Shown here: piece by piece, positions 16,132-24,725 of the stretch
Numbering within the stretch: the stretch's first letter is position 1
Layout: each line of letters begins with the position of its first letter
Assembly (NCBI RefSeq): GCF_900156735.1
Contig: NZ_FTOL01000007.1
Location: forward strand, 1 to 64,000
Direction: 5' to 3'
DNA from: Chryseobacterium ureilyticum
GTDB taxonomy: Bacteria; Bacteroidota; Bacteroidia; Flavobacteriales; Weeksellaceae
DNA: 64,000 nucleotides
The notes under the pieces: generated by a model
The model's database searches: none
The model's input: only the letters and a program-made list of their open reading frames with translations
What the model was told of the DNA's origin: nothing
Translations under genes and position numbers: made by a program

Positions 16132-16173
16132 AATGATAATTTTGAGTGGTGATTAGTTCAAAATTATCATTAT
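16130..16173 (-). promoter_or_regulatory. 16-bp hairpin at the start codon of the TonB-dependent receptor
   Basis: Bases 16130-16145 and 16158-16173 are perfectly complementary over 16 bp (inner arm AATGATAATTTTGA), with a 12-base loop. In the receptor mRNA this would fold over the 42 bases upstream of the coding region and pair the A and U of the AUG. It could control translation, or be a DNA operator. The stem is AT-rich, so stability is moderate. Confidence 0.6.
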
Positions 16174-16293
16174 TTATTTTTAAATCAACATCAAAATGGT
16201 TTATTCATTATGAATGTTTTAATTTAATGTTGTTTTTGTTATTATGATGAATATTAATAATTATTATATTTAATTATATGAAAATTTTCAACC

Positions 16294-17451
16294 TTAAAAG
16301 CTTTTAATGATTCTGTTAATTCCTTCTTCAAGAATTTCTTGTGAAGTTGAAAAACAAATTCTGATATGACCTTCTGCTCCTTTTCCAAACCATCTTTCTG
16401 ATCCTGGAACAATAGCAACTTTTCCTTGTTGTAAAACATGCTGAGCAAACTGATCACTTGACATTCCGTTTTTAATTTTTGGAAATAATACAAAAGTGGC
16501 TTCCGGTAGATTGGGAGTTACTATCTCAGAGTTGCTTAATAGTTTAAAAGCAAGATCTCGGTTTTGCTGTAAATGATTTAAAAATTCTTTATACCATGGT
16601 TTTGCTTTTTCCAAGGCTACACTTCCTGCAATTTGTGATAAAGTTGAAACTCCTTCAATGGTAGAGTTAAAATTAGATTTCTCTGTAAAATCTTCAAGAA
16701 TTTCCTGATCATTACATAAAATAGCTCCAATCCTCAATCCTGCAATCCCAAATGACTTTGAAAAACCATATACTGTGAAACTCTTTCTCTTTGCTTCTTC
16801 AGAAACCGATGAATAGGTATGAAAATCTCTGTTATCATAAATAATATCACTCCAAATCTCATCACTCATCACCCATAGGTCGTGAGCGGAAGCAATTTCG
16901 GAGACCTTTTTCAAAACCTCTTTAGAATAAACCTTCCCAAGCGGATTGTGAGGATTACAAATGCTAATAAGTTTGGTCTTGGGATTAATCAATGAAATCA
17001 TTTTTTCAAAATCAATCTCGCCGGTTATAGTATCTACCGGACACAGCATTACCTTTCCGCCCGCTGTTTCCACTGATTTTTTAAACAGAAAATCTACAGG
17101 GTCCAGAATAATAGCTTCATCACCCGGCTGTAAAACATAAGATGCTATCAGATACATTCCTTGCGCAGCACTATTGACTGCAAGGACATTTTCAGGGGAA
17201 AAATCTCCATGTTTTTCCTGATTGAAATGATCAGCAACACTTTTCTTAAATTCCGGGAGTCCGGAAAAAGGACCATAGCTCAAATATCCGTCCTTAATGT
17301 ATTCAATGATTCCCTGTTCTATTTCAGGAGCCGTTCTGAAATCAGGATCTGCTGCGGTAAGAGGGATGATTCCGTCTTCTAATGTTGCCCATCTTCCGTT
17401 GTAAGCTTTTCTTTTAAGGGCTTCAAAATTAATATCGTTATTCGTGAACAT
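16294..17451 (-). CDS. MalY/PatB-type PLP aminotransferase (class I/II)
   Basis: A 385-residue fold-type I PLP enzyme. Motifs in order: the GPFSGLPEFKK substrate loop, CNPHNPLG (N166, N169), SDEIW with D197 contacting the pyridine nitrogen, and the Schiff-base lysine K232 in FSKSFGIAGLRIG; an Arg near the end (HIRICFS) binds the carboxylate. This subgroup holds aminotransferases and cystathionine beta-lyase-like C-S lyases, and the two cannot be told apart by eye. It starts 2 bases after the FAD monooxygenase stop, so the two form a tight operon and probably act on the same compound. Confidence 0.85.
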   Translation of the reverse strand: MFTNNDINFEALKRKAYNGRWATLEDGIIPLTAADPDFRTAPEIEQGIIEYIKDGYLSYGPFSGLPEFKKSVADHFNQEKHGDFSPENVLAVNSAAQGMYLIASYVLQPGDEAIILDPVDFLFKKSVETAGGKVMLCPVDTITGEIDFEKMISLINPKTKLISICNPHNPLGKVYSKEVLKKVSEIASAHDLWVMSDEIWSDIIYDNRDFHTYSSVSEEAKRKSFTVYGFSKSFGIAGLRIGAILCNDQEILEDFTEKSNFNSTIEGVSTLSQIAGSVALEKAKPWYKEFLNHLQQNRDLAFKLLSNSEIVTPNLPEATFVLFPKIKNGMSSDQFAQHVLQQGKVAIVPGSERWFGKGAEGHIRICFSTSQEILEEGINRIIKSF

Positions 17452-17453
17452 TT

Positions 17454-18530
17454 TTATTTATATGATATGGGTAAAATATTATCTGTATGTTGATCTGTAG
17501 GAAGTAAAAACTGTTTCAGTAAGGTTCTGCCATTTTGGATATGAGTTTCTATTTCGGGTTTCCTGTCTGATTCATATTTACTGAAAGCTTCAGTTACATT
17601 ATTTTCTTCAACTAAATATTTAGTTAGTACGTGTGAGTCTTTTAATGCTGAGGTAACTCCCTGACTTGTAAAAGGAATCAGAGGATGTGCAGCATCACCA
17701 ATGAAAACAATATTGTTTTTATAGAACGGGTTGAGCTCTTCCAATTCATAAACACACCATAAATGTACGTTGTCATAATTTGATTTTTGAATAATAGAGG
17801 AAACGAGTGGATGCCAATCCTCAAAGACTTCAAGCATATATTTCTTTAAATTGTCACAAGAGCATTCATTGATTCTGTATTTTTGATTATCAAACTGAGA
17901 GTACCAGAGAATAGTATCATCTGAAAGCTTGAGAATACCAAAAGTAAGCCCACCCTGATCATGATGAAATTTTATGAAATCATTTTCAATAGTATCTGCA
18001 ATTTCTTTGTCTTTAATGATATTGACGACTTCGCTTTCTCTTACTGTCTTCATTTTTTCATCTTTAAAAAGACTCCTTCTGATTCTGCTTCTGGAGCCGT
18101 CTGAAATGATGGCAAGATTAGCATCAAGATAAGTTCCGTCAGATTGTTTCAGCCTTCCGTTTTGTGTTTCACAAGGAATTATTGTTGTGCAATAGGTTAT
18201 CTTTCCAGGAGAAACATTTTGGGCTAAAAGATTGATTAAAGAATGTCTTGAAATCGCAAAAACATTGTTGAGGTCTTTTTCTCCAAGTTTTTTTCCAGTG
18301 TGAGAATATTGAATGTATTTTTTTAGAAAATTTCCATGTTTAAAAAGAAGCAGTGGATCGATAATCTGGGAAAGATATTCTATTCCTTCCTGAGGAATAA
18401 GAAAGCCATGTCCGGCAAGATCTTCCTTTTTTCTTCTTTCGTAGATGTGATAGTCTATCTTGTGTTTTTCTAAGTAATTCGCCATGCTTAAGCCGGAAAT
18501 ACCAGCGCCCACGACAGCAATTTTATTCAT
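17454..18530 (-). CDS. FAD-dependent monooxygenase
   Basis: A 358-residue class A flavoprotein hydroxylase (UbiH/PHBH type). Visible are the Rossmann GAGISG (8-13), the acidic end of strand 2 (YERR), the DG motif (ISDGSRSRIRRSL) and the GD motif (FIGDAAHPLIPFTSQGVTSALKD). No C-terminal extension or membrane anchor is present. Members hydroxylate aromatics such as hydroxybenzoate, kynurenine or anthranilate-type compounds; the substrate here is unknown. It is followed 2 bases later by an aminotransferase. Tryptophanase is encoded upstream, so a link to indole or tryptophan metabolism is conceivable but not shown. A -7 element lies 69 bases upstream. Confidence 0.85.
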   Translation of the reverse strand: MNKIAVVGAGISGLSMANYLEKHKIDYHIYERRKKEDLAGHGFLIPQEGIEYLSQIIDPLLLFKHGNFLKKYIQYSHTGKKLGEKDLNNVFAISRHSLINLLAQNVSPGKITYCTTIIPCETQNGRLKQSDGTYLDANLAIISDGSRSRIRRSLFKDEKMKTVRESEVVNIIKDKEIADTIENDFIKFHHDQGGLTFGILKLSDDTILWYSQFDNQKYRINECSCDNLKKYMLEVFEDWHPLVSSIIQKSNYDNVHLWCVYELEELNPFYKNNIVFIGDAAHPLIPFTSQGVTSALKDSHVLTKYLVEENNVTEAFSKYESDRKPEIETHIQNGRTLLKQFLLPTDQHTDNILPISYK

Positions 18531-18598
18531 GTTCGGAATAACGGATTTTTCAGGTTGGTGTTTAATTTATTTTTGGATCTTATTTTTTTAGATCGCTG

Positions 18599-18606
18599 CA
18601 AAAGTA
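18599..18606 (-). promoter_or_regulatory. Putative -7 element of the monooxygenase operon
   Basis: TACTTTTG on the minus strand is an exact TAnnTTTG match, about 69 bases before the ATG at 18530. It follows the tryptophanase terminator, supporting separate transcription of the two units. No TTG at the expected spacing was found. Confidence 0.45.
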
Positions 18607-18739
18607 AATTAAAAACATTCATTATTTAAAAAAAATAAAGTAATTTGATTTAAAATTATTGAAAAATAAAATGAAAAGCATAAGATAATTGTATAGTTAA
18701 AGGGTTGACTTTCTGAAACTAAAGGATTCTAAAAAAATA

Positions 18740-18764
18740 AAAACCGGAAATGAATTCCGGTTTT
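18740..18764 (-). terminator. Terminator after tryptophanase
   Basis: A 10-bp stem AAAACCGGAA with its complement (18740-18749 with 18755-18764) and a 5-base loop, with A/T runs on both sides, sits 6 bases past the stop codon. Confidence 0.88.
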
Positions 18765-18770
18765 ATGTGT

Positions 18771-20222
18771 CTAGGCTTTTTCAAGCTGCACGGTAAAGTG
18801 TCTTAATATTTCTGGTTCCCAGGTGATCTTATATCCTTTTGCTACTTCTTCACGTCTTTCATATACGTTTTTGATTGCAGCTGCAATATAATCCATATGG
18901 TTGTTGGTATACGTTCTTCTAGGAATAGCCAGACGTACCAGCTCCAGTTTCGGATAACGGTTTTGTCTGGTCTCAGGATCTCTGTCCGCTAGTAAAGTTC
19001 CTATCTCTACTGTTCTGATTCCTGCTTCTTTGTAAATTTCAAGACCTAAAGTCTGTGCAGGATATTCTTCGCGGGAAACATTCGGAAGGAAATTCAAAGA
19101 ATCAATGAAAACAGCATGTCCTCCGATTGGTTTTTGAACCGGAATTCCATACTCAATCAGTTTATTTCCAAGATATTCTACCTGAGATATTCTGCTTTCA
19201 AGATAAGCGAATTCTGTAGCTTCATCAAGACCTACTGCTAATGCAGCCATATCTCTTCCAGCCATTCCGCCATAAGTAATGAATCCTTCATAGATGATCG
19301 TAAAATTGGATGCCTTTCTGAAAACCTCTTCATTGTTCAGTGCAATAAAGCCTCCGATGTTTACAAGACCATCTTTTTTAGAACTCATCGTCATTCCGTC
19401 TCCATAAGAGAAAATTTCTTTACAGATGTCCTTAATGGTTCTGTTTTCCTGTCCTTGCTCTCTTTTCTTGATGAAATAAGCGTTTTCTGCAAATCTAGCC
19501 GAATCAAAAAATACAGGAATTCCATATTGATCGGAAAGGGCTTTCACGGCTTTCATGTTTTCCAAAGAAACAGGTTGTCCTCCTGAAGAATTACAAGTAA
19601 TGGTAATCAGACAGAAAGGAATGTTTTCTTTGGGGTGACTTTTATAAACTTCTTCCAGTTTTTCAAGGTTGATATTTCCTTTGAAAGGGTGAAGGTCATT
19701 GATGTCAAAAGCTTCGTCGATTGTACAGTCGATAGCATGTGCTTTTCTGAATTCGATGTGTCCTTTTGTGGTGTCAAAGTGTGAGTTACCTGGGACTACA
19801 TCTCCTTCTTTTACCAATACGGAGAAAAGTACGTTTTCGGCAGCTCTTCCCTGGTGGGTTGGTAATAAATATTTGAATCCGGTAATTCTTTCAACAGTAT
19901 TCTGTAGCTGTTCAAATGAACGTGATCCGGCATAGCTTTCATCTCCCGTCATTAAGGCACCCCATTGTCTGTCAGACATAGCGCCGGTTCCGGAATCTGT
20001 TAAAAGGTCAATAAAAACTTGAGAAGATTTTAAGTTGAAAAGATTGTAATTCGCTTCTTTCAGCCATTGCTCTCTTTCTTCCCTTGTGGATTGGCGGATT
20101 TCCTCCACCATTTTGATGCGGAAAGGCTCCGCGTACGGTAAATTCATGGGTTGGTATGTTTTTAAATTGTGTGTAAAAGAAAAATCTGTTTGAAAATAAT
20201 TTTCAAATTCATCAATGTACAT
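18771..20222 (-). CDS. tnaA: Tryptophanase (tryptophan indole-lyase)
   Basis: A 483-residue beta-eliminating PLP lyase that splits tryptophan to indole, pyruvate and ammonia. Motifs: IDLLTDSGTG, PTHQGR, FDTTKGH, DSARFAENAYF (D240, R243), the PLP lysine in SSKKDG (K282/K283) and GIRTVEIG. It is called tryptophanase rather than tyrosine phenol-lyase because it has GIRTVEIG, and H475 in RHFT where the phenol-lyase has Phe; this rests on remembered sequences. It has about 25 extra N-terminal residues; ATG at 20147 (M26) would give the usual length, so the start is uncertain. It starts 17 bases after the DUF502 gene, probably in one operon with miaE. Confidence 0.87.
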   Translation of the reverse strand: MYIDEFENYFQTDFSFTHNLKTYQPMNLPYAEPFRIKMVEEIRQSTREEREQWLKEANYNLFNLKSSQVFIDLLTDSGTGAMSDRQWGALMTGDESYAGSRSFEQLQNTVERITGFKYLLPTHQGRAAENVLFSVLVKEGDVVPGNSHFDTTKGHIEFRKAHAIDCTIDEAFDINDLHPFKGNINLEKLEEVYKSHPKENIPFCLITITCNSSGGQPVSLENMKAVKALSDQYGIPVFFDSARFAENAYFIKKREQGQENRTIKDICKEIFSYGDGMTMSSKKDGLVNIGGFIALNNEEVFRKASNFTIIYEGFITYGGMAGRDMAALAVGLDEATEFAYLESRISQVEYLGNKLIEYGIPVQKPIGGHAVFIDSLNFLPNVSREEYPAQTLGLEIYKEAGIRTVEIGTLLADRDPETRQNRYPKLELVRLAIPRRTYTNNHMDYIAAAIKNVYERREEVAKGYKITWEPEILRHFTVQLEKA

Positions 20223-20239
20223 CTAAAGTGGAAAGGGAA

Positions 20240-20857
20240 TTATTCCGGTGCTTTAAATATATTTTCATCAGAATGGAATCCGGCTACACCGCCGCTTACT
20301 GCGAACTTCATTGCCGAAGCAGCAGTCATCCCCACTACAGGTTTGATGTTTTTTTCTTCAGTAACAATTACCCATCCTGAAATTGCATAGGAATGGGGTA
20401 AATATACCGCAACGTAATTATGCTTGTCAACGTCCGACATTTCTTTTTGAGTTAAAAAACCGATTCTCCATATTTCAGGATTTTCATTGGTTTTTACCCA
20501 TACAGGATCGTTGAATTTTTTCTTGTCGCCCACAAATGAAGACATGACGTCTTTGGTAGGAGTGTAAATGTGTTTTACTCCCGGTGTTTTTTCCAGGAGA
20601 CTGTCCATAGTATCGAAAAAGAACCTTCCAACTACAAATTTATTTCCCAGATACCCTAAAATAGCAGTAAGTAATATTGTTGATACGAATACAAGCCCGG
20701 GAAGCTGCTTTGCAAGTGATGGTACAAGGTTGTCAATAGCACTGACAATATACCAGATCACAAAAATAGTCAGTCCGATAGGACCAATAATAACCAATCC
20801 CTGAAAAAAGTTTTTCAGAAATGAATTGGCAATACTTTCAAAGCTAGGTTTCTTCAA
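20240..20857 (-). CDS. DUF502 family membrane protein
   Basis: A 205-residue protein with two N-terminal membrane segments (about 17-40 and 55-75) and a soluble C-terminal domain. Family markers are GLVIIGPIGLTIFVIWY, the short VGRFFFDTMDSLLEKTPGVKHIYTPTKD block, and VAVYLPHSYAISGWVI. DUF502 proteins are widespread in bacteria and plants (the LIKE-COV group in plants), and their bacterial role is unknown. The start is TTG at 20857; an in-frame stop lies 4 codon-bases upstream and no ATG occurs before the first membrane segment. It lies 25 bases after miaE. Confidence 0.85.
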   Translation of the reverse strand: MKKPSFESIANSFLKNFFQGLVIIGPIGLTIFVIWYIVSAIDNLVPSLAKQLPGLVFVSTILLTAILGYLGNKFVVGRFFFDTMDSLLEKTPGVKHIYTPTKDVMSSFVGDKKKFNDPVWVKTNENPEIWRIGFLTQKEMSDVDKHNYVAVYLPHSYAISGWVIVTEEKNIKPVVGMTAASAMKFAVSGGVAGFHSDENIFKAPE

Positions 20858-20882
20858 CGTTTATTCTTTACTGTTTTATATT

Positions 20883-21461
20883 TTAACCGTGGATGGTTTC
20901 TTTGTTTCCGTAGGATTTAATAATGTTAGCTTCATATTCTAACCATTCTTCCCAACGTTCGCTTACCTTATCAGTATCTCCAAGCTCCCTTGCAAACCCA
21001 ATGAAAGTCGTATAATGGTTGGCTTCTGAAATCATCAGTTCTCGGTAAAAAACTTTAAGCTCCTCATCTTTAATGTTTTCTGTCAAAACTTTGAATCTTT
21101 CACAGCTTCTTGCTTCAATCATTGCTGCAAAAAGCATTTTGTCTACAATAAGATCTTCTCTGCTTCCCTGAATGATAAATTTTGCCAGTTCATTAACGTA
21201 ATCATCTTTTCTGGCTCTCCCGAATGTATAACCTCTTTTCTTGATAATCTCATGAACCTGATTAAAATGGTCAAGCTCTTCCTGTGCGATAGCAAGAAGT
21301 TCAGTCACAATTTCAGGATATTCCGGAAGCATAGTGATCAGACCTATAGCATTGGTAGCTGCTTTTTGTTCGCACCACGCATGATCTGTTAAAATTTCTC
21401 CAATGTTTCCTTCTGCAATATTTGCCCACCTTGGGTCGGTAGGTAGTTTCAACTTAAACAT
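20883..21461 (-). CDS. miaE: tRNA-(ms2io6A)-hydroxylase
   Basis: A 192-residue ferritin-like diiron protein that hydroxylates the isopentenyl group of ms2i6A37 in tRNAs reading U-starting codons. The diiron ligands are visible as the glutamate/ExxH pairs: EELDHFNQVH, IEARSCERF and SEANHY. Length and motifs fit MiaE. The upstream enzyme of the pathway, miaB, is also in this window (45940), although far away. It is the first gene of a likely miaE-DUF502-tnaA operon. ATG start at 21461. Confidence 0.9.
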   Translation of the reverse strand: MFKLKLPTDPRWANIAEGNIGEILTDHAWCEQKAATNAIGLITMLPEYPEIVTELLAIAQEELDHFNQVHEIIKKRGYTFGRARKDDYVNELAKFIIQGSREDLIVDKMLFAAMIEARSCERFKVLTENIKDEELKVFYRELMISEANHYTTFIGFARELGDTDKVSERWEEWLEYEANIIKSYGNKETIHG

Positions 21462-21599
21462 GTTGTAAAATTTTTGTAAATTTAAAACAAATTAGACATA
21501 TTTGGTGCTTTCAATGGGATAGAATTTTATTTCTGTTGAGTTTTATATAACCACAAAGCTTATTTCTATTGTATTTACCAATTATATGCTCTTAAATCA

Positions 21600-22694
21600 T
21601 TAGCGATCAACTGCTGTTTTTCTTCGTAGAAATTCTAAAATCTTCCAACCTGAAGCATCTACTTTTTTCAATCCTGCTGAAATGATAAATGCTAACCCAA
21701 TATTAATAACATAAATAAGGATCATTAAAACCCACCAAGGCATATTTTCCTTTAAAGGAACAACCAGAAAATAGACTAACGAAGAACTTATTCCCTGTGC
21801 AAAGTAGAAGAAAATTGCATTTTTACCAATATGAGTGATAAAGTTTTCTTTTGTGATCTTCAATCTGTTGTAAAGGACAAATAATGTTGTCAGGGAGAAG
21901 AACGTCCAGATGATATAAGGTATTTTCGGGGGGAATTTATTTTTATTGATTTTATAAAAGATCTCTGTTCCATAATACCAGAACATCCATCCCAGGGCAA
22001 CAGCAACAAGTGCATACAGGACAGGGATGATCTTGGTAGGAATCTTTTTCCCGCGCATTTTATTTCCAATTAAAAATACAGCCAGATAGAATGCTACATA
22101 TCCAACCTGTCCGGCAGGATAATATTCTGGGAAGATATTGAATATTAGTGTTAAACAAATGCATAATCCTATAAACCAATTGATGTGTTTTGGGAAAAAT
22201 CGTAAGATCAGAACTCCAAAAACCGTAAGAATATAATATACTTTCAAATACCAGAAGCTACCCATCACTACAGGAAATGTATCAGCATTGGTGTATTGAT
22301 GAAGATACCAATTACCCAGATTCTGCCATTGTGGAACATCTGAAATGCTGGTTGTTGAATATTTTGAACCAAATGTTGAATAGAAACTCTGAAGCCACTC
22401 CAAGGAAAAGAAGGTTAAGCCGAAAACTTTAAAGAAATAATCTAAAAAGAATAGGAAGGTCACAAAAATCATGTATGTAATCTGTAACTTTAAGAGTCTG
22501 TATAGTGTTTTTTCAATATTAGCTCCGGAGGTAATTCCACTTAAAGCATAAAAAAGTGCCACATCAAAAACCAGAGAGAATACTCTAACTTCTGCTGGAA
22601 TATAGAACTGTCCAGACCAGAAAGCCGTATGGATAAAGATGATAGAGAGTGTTGCCAGCCCTTTGGCGAAATCAATGTAGAGGTCTCTGTTCAT
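21600..22694 (-). CDS. Acyltransferase 3 family membrane protein
   Basis: A 364-residue polytopic protein with about ten membrane segments. It opens with RDLYIDFAKGLATLSIIFIH, the N-terminal signature of Acyl_transf_3 proteins, including the conserved histidine of the first segment. Such proteins O-acylate sugars of exopolysaccharide, O-antigen or peptidoglycan. No polysaccharide genes flank it, so the target is unknown. It is transcribed on its own, with gaps of more than 110 bp on both sides. Confidence 0.85.
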   Translation of the reverse strand: MNRDLYIDFAKGLATLSIIFIHTAFWSGQFYIPAEVRVFSLVFDVALFYALSGITSGANIEKTLYRLLKLQITYMIFVTFLFFLDYFFKVFGLTFFSLEWLQSFYSTFGSKYSTTSISDVPQWQNLGNWYLHQYTNADTFPVVMGSFWYLKVYYILTVFGVLILRFFPKHINWFIGLCICLTLIFNIFPEYYPAGQVGYVAFYLAVFLIGNKMRGKKIPTKIIPVLYALVAVALGWMFWYYGTEIFYKINKNKFPPKIPYIIWTFFSLTTLFVLYNRLKITKENFITHIGKNAIFFYFAQGISSSLVYFLVVPLKENMPWWVLMILIYVINIGLAFIISAGLKKVDASGWKILEFLRRKTAVDR

Positions 22695-22811
22695 GATGTT
22701 GAGTTGTGGGTCAAAAGTAAATAAAACTTCTGTTATTTTTCAAATACGCAAAAAGAGACAGAACATAATTGTCTGCCTCCTTTCTTAAATATGCTAAAAA
22801 TGAATGTTTCC

Positions 22812-23699
22812 TTATTTTAAGTTTTTAAATTCTTCCGCAGAAATTTCTCCAGTTTGAATTTTTCTCAGCTCATCTATATATTTACTCATATAAGCATCAA
22901 TTTCCGGGCTTACAGTGTTCTTAGCCATTTTGTAAGTTCCGTTAAGAACGCCTTGGTAATAATAGAAGAAGTTATAGTCGAAGTTCGAAGCATTAAGATC
23001 ATATTGCCCCAGTAAGAATCCTAAACGTACTGCAGATCTTCTTTGTGCTGGTGTACCATGGTGTCCCGGGCTGTTTGTCTGATAGTCACCGATGCTTTGC
23101 GCAAACTCATAGGCAGCAGCAATTTCAGAGAAATTAGTTTTATTGTAGCCATTAGGTCTTCTTAGATAATATCCTGCAAAACCGTCTGCTTCCAACTCGT
23201 TCGGTCTTGCTGTATTTTCTGTTACAGAAGGAAGTCCGAAGATATATTGTAGTTGGTGTCCATATTCATGAGCAAGGATCATAGCATTTACGATGTCTCC
23301 ACCTTTAGATTTTGCATCATAATAGATTGCGTATCCGTAATAGATTTTTCCTGTGGAATAGGAAATAGCATTATACGTGGAGTTGTAATTGGATGGGTCA
23401 TCTACAAATCGTAATGTAGGATTGCTTCTTCCCCAAAGACCTGCAATTTTAGTCATTTGAGCATTCATGAAGTTGGTGTCAGTAGAATTCTGAAGAGAGG
23501 TTTTCAATACAGCAGTAGAATTCCAATTATTATCTACATAGTAGCAGATTTTTTCCAGATCTCCAGGTTGATCAATCTTGGCATTAAGTGTTTCTTGTTG
23601 AGGGAGAACAGTGTCTTCCATTTTGTCATCACTACATGCTGTCAGGAATGAACCAGCAATGGCGCCTGCAATTAAGCAGAGATTAAAGTTTTTTTTCAT
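22812..23699 (-). CDS. Zinc metalloprotease (neutral zincin-like) lipoprotein
   Basis: A 295-residue lipoprotein with signal and lipobox LTAC (C22). The catalytic zinc motif is H144-E-x-x-H148 (AHEYGH) and a likely third ligand lies in the NELEADGFAGYYL segment (E168/E170), the pattern of the putative neutral zinc metallopeptidase (YpfJ-like) family. The C-terminal part (about 210-290) is Tyr/Phe-rich with no recognised domain. It probably acts at the cell surface or in the periplasm. The substrate is unknown. A single gene. Confidence 0.82.
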   Translation of the reverse strand: MKKNFNLCLIAGAIAGSFLTACSDDKMEDTVLPQQETLNAKIDQPGDLEKICYYVDNNWNSTAVLKTSLQNSTDTNFMNAQMTKIAGLWGRSNPTLRFVDDPSNYNSTYNAISYSTGKIYYGYAIYYDAKSKGGDIVNAMILAHEYGHQLQYIFGLPSVTENTARPNELEADGFAGYYLRRPNGYNKTNFSEIAAAYEFAQSIGDYQTNSPGHHGTPAQRRSAVRLGFLLGQYDLNASNFDYNFFYYYQGVLNGTYKMAKNTVSPEIDAYMSKYIDELRKIQTGEISAEEFKNLK

Positions 23700-23819
23700 A
23701 TAAATAATTTAGTTGGTGAAACGAAGTTATAAAATTATCTCTTATATATGAACACTTTATTATAAAAAATTATTCAAAACATAGTGAATAGGATTTTAAT
23801 TGAAAAAATATAGCTTTGA

Positions 23820-23853
23820 TTGTAAGTTAATTAGAAATTAAATTGTATATTTG
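23820..23853 (+). promoter_or_regulatory. rplU-rpmA promoter
   Basis: TTG at 23820-23822 and TATATTTG at 23846-23853, separated by 23 bp, fit the flavobacterial -33/-7 pattern. The ATG of rplU is 30 bases further on. Confidence 0.65.
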
Positions 23854-23883
23854 CACCTCGAAATAACTAAAAATTTATAAACA

Positions 23884-24255
23884 ATGTTTGCAATTGTAGA
23901 AATAGCAGGGCTTCAATACAAAGTTGAACAAGACCAGAAGTTGTTTGTAAACCGTTTAAAAGGAGACAAAGGAGGAAAAGTATCTTTCGATAAAGTTCTT
24001 CTTACCGTAAACGGTTCAATCACTGTTGGCGCCCCAGCTGTAAGCGGAATCACTGTAGAAGCAGAGATCCTAGACCACGTAAAAGCTGATAAAGTAATCG
24101 TTTTCAAAAAGAAAAGAAGAAAAGGTTACAAAGTGAAAAACGGTCACAGACAATCTTTAACTCAAATTCAAATTACTGGTATTACAGGATTTGACGGAGC
24201 TAAAAAAACAGCTAAGAAAACAACTAAGAAAGTTGAAGCTGAAAGCGCAGAATAA
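23884..24255 (+). CDS. rplU: 50S ribosomal protein L21
   Basis: A 123-residue bL21: FAIVEIAGLQYKVEQ at the N-terminus and the rRNA-binding KKKRRKGYKVKNGHRQ segment near residue 77. A Lys/Ala-rich tail of about 20 residues extends beyond the E. coli form, common in Bacteroidota. It binds 23S rRNA domain I near L20. First gene of the conserved rplU-rpmA pair. Confidence 0.97.
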   Translation: MFAIVEIAGLQYKVEQDQKLFVNRLKGDKGGKVSFDKVLLTVNGSITVGAPAVSGITVEAEILDHVKADKVIVFKKKRRKGYKVKNGHRQSLTQIQITGITGFDGAKKTAKKTTKKVEAESAE

Positions 24256-24283
24256 TTTATAAACCAAAAAACCTTAAAATAAA

Positions 24284-24541
24284 ATGGCACACAAGAAAGG
24301 AGTTGGTAGTTCCAAGAACGGTAGAGAATCGCACTCTAAAAGATTAGGTGTGAAGATTTTCGGAGGACAAGAAGCTATTGCCGGAAACATCATTGTTAGA
24401 CAAAGAGGTACTCAACACCACCCAGGTGACAACGTTGGTATCGGTAAAGATCACACTTTGTTCGCACTAGTAGATGGTAAAGTAGTTTTCAGAAAGAAAG
24501 CAAACAACAGATCTTTTGTATCTGTAGAACCAAACGCATAA
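24284..24541 (+). CDS. rpmA: 50S ribosomal protein L27
   Basis: An 85-residue bL27. It starts AHKKGVGSSKNGRESHSKRLG directly after the initiator Met, so it has the E. coli type N-terminus that reaches the peptidyl-transferase centre, without the cleaved extension of Firmicutes. It follows rplU by 28 bases and ends in a strong terminator. Confidence 0.97.
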   Translation: MAHKKGVGSSKNGRESHSKRLGVKIFGGQEAIAGNIIVRQRGTQHHPGDNVGIGKDHTLFALVDGKVVFRKKANNRSFVSVEPNA

Positions 24542-24563
24542 TTGTAAGCGTTATAAAAATTAC

Positions 24564-24590
24564 AGCCTCAACATTTGTTGAGGCTTTTTT
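24564..24590 (+). terminator. Terminator of rplU-rpmA
   Basis: A 9-bp stem AGCCTCAAC with its complement (24564-24572 with 24577-24585), ATTT loop and T-run. It separates the ribosomal operon from the peptide genes. Confidence 0.9.
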
Positions 24591-24642
24591 GTTGGTTTAA
24601 AGTTAAATTTTTATAAATATTCTTATGGTAGTGAAATATTTA

Positions 24643-24650
24643 TATATTTG
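24643..24650 (+). promoter_or_regulatory. -7 element of the tandem peptide genes
   Basis: TATATTTG is an exact TAnnTTTG match, 75 bases before the first peptide ATG. It leaves a leader of roughly 70 bases that contains the conserved motif at 24682-24704. No good -33 TTG is present. Confidence 0.5.
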
Positions 24651-24681
24651 TTAGCAATCAAGTAACAAATTAATTGCGAAA

Positions 24682-24704
24682 GCCGAAAAGCATGTAGAGT
24701 AGGC
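24682..24704 (+). promoter_or_regulatory. Conserved 5'-leader motif, copy 2
   Basis: CCGAAAAGC-N3-TAGAGTAGG at 24683-24703, the same 18 fixed bases and same spacer length as at 695-715. It ends 22 bases before the ATG. G24682 and C24704 extend the CC/GG pairing; copy 1 has T and A there, a compensatory change. Confidence 0.5.
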
Positions 24705-24725
24705 AACAAATTAAAACAAATAACT

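Noticed and set aside
22695..22811. A possible terminator hairpin between the acyltransferase and zincin genes (AGACA/TGTCT)
   Set aside because: The stem is only five to six pairs with a bulge; too weak to call.
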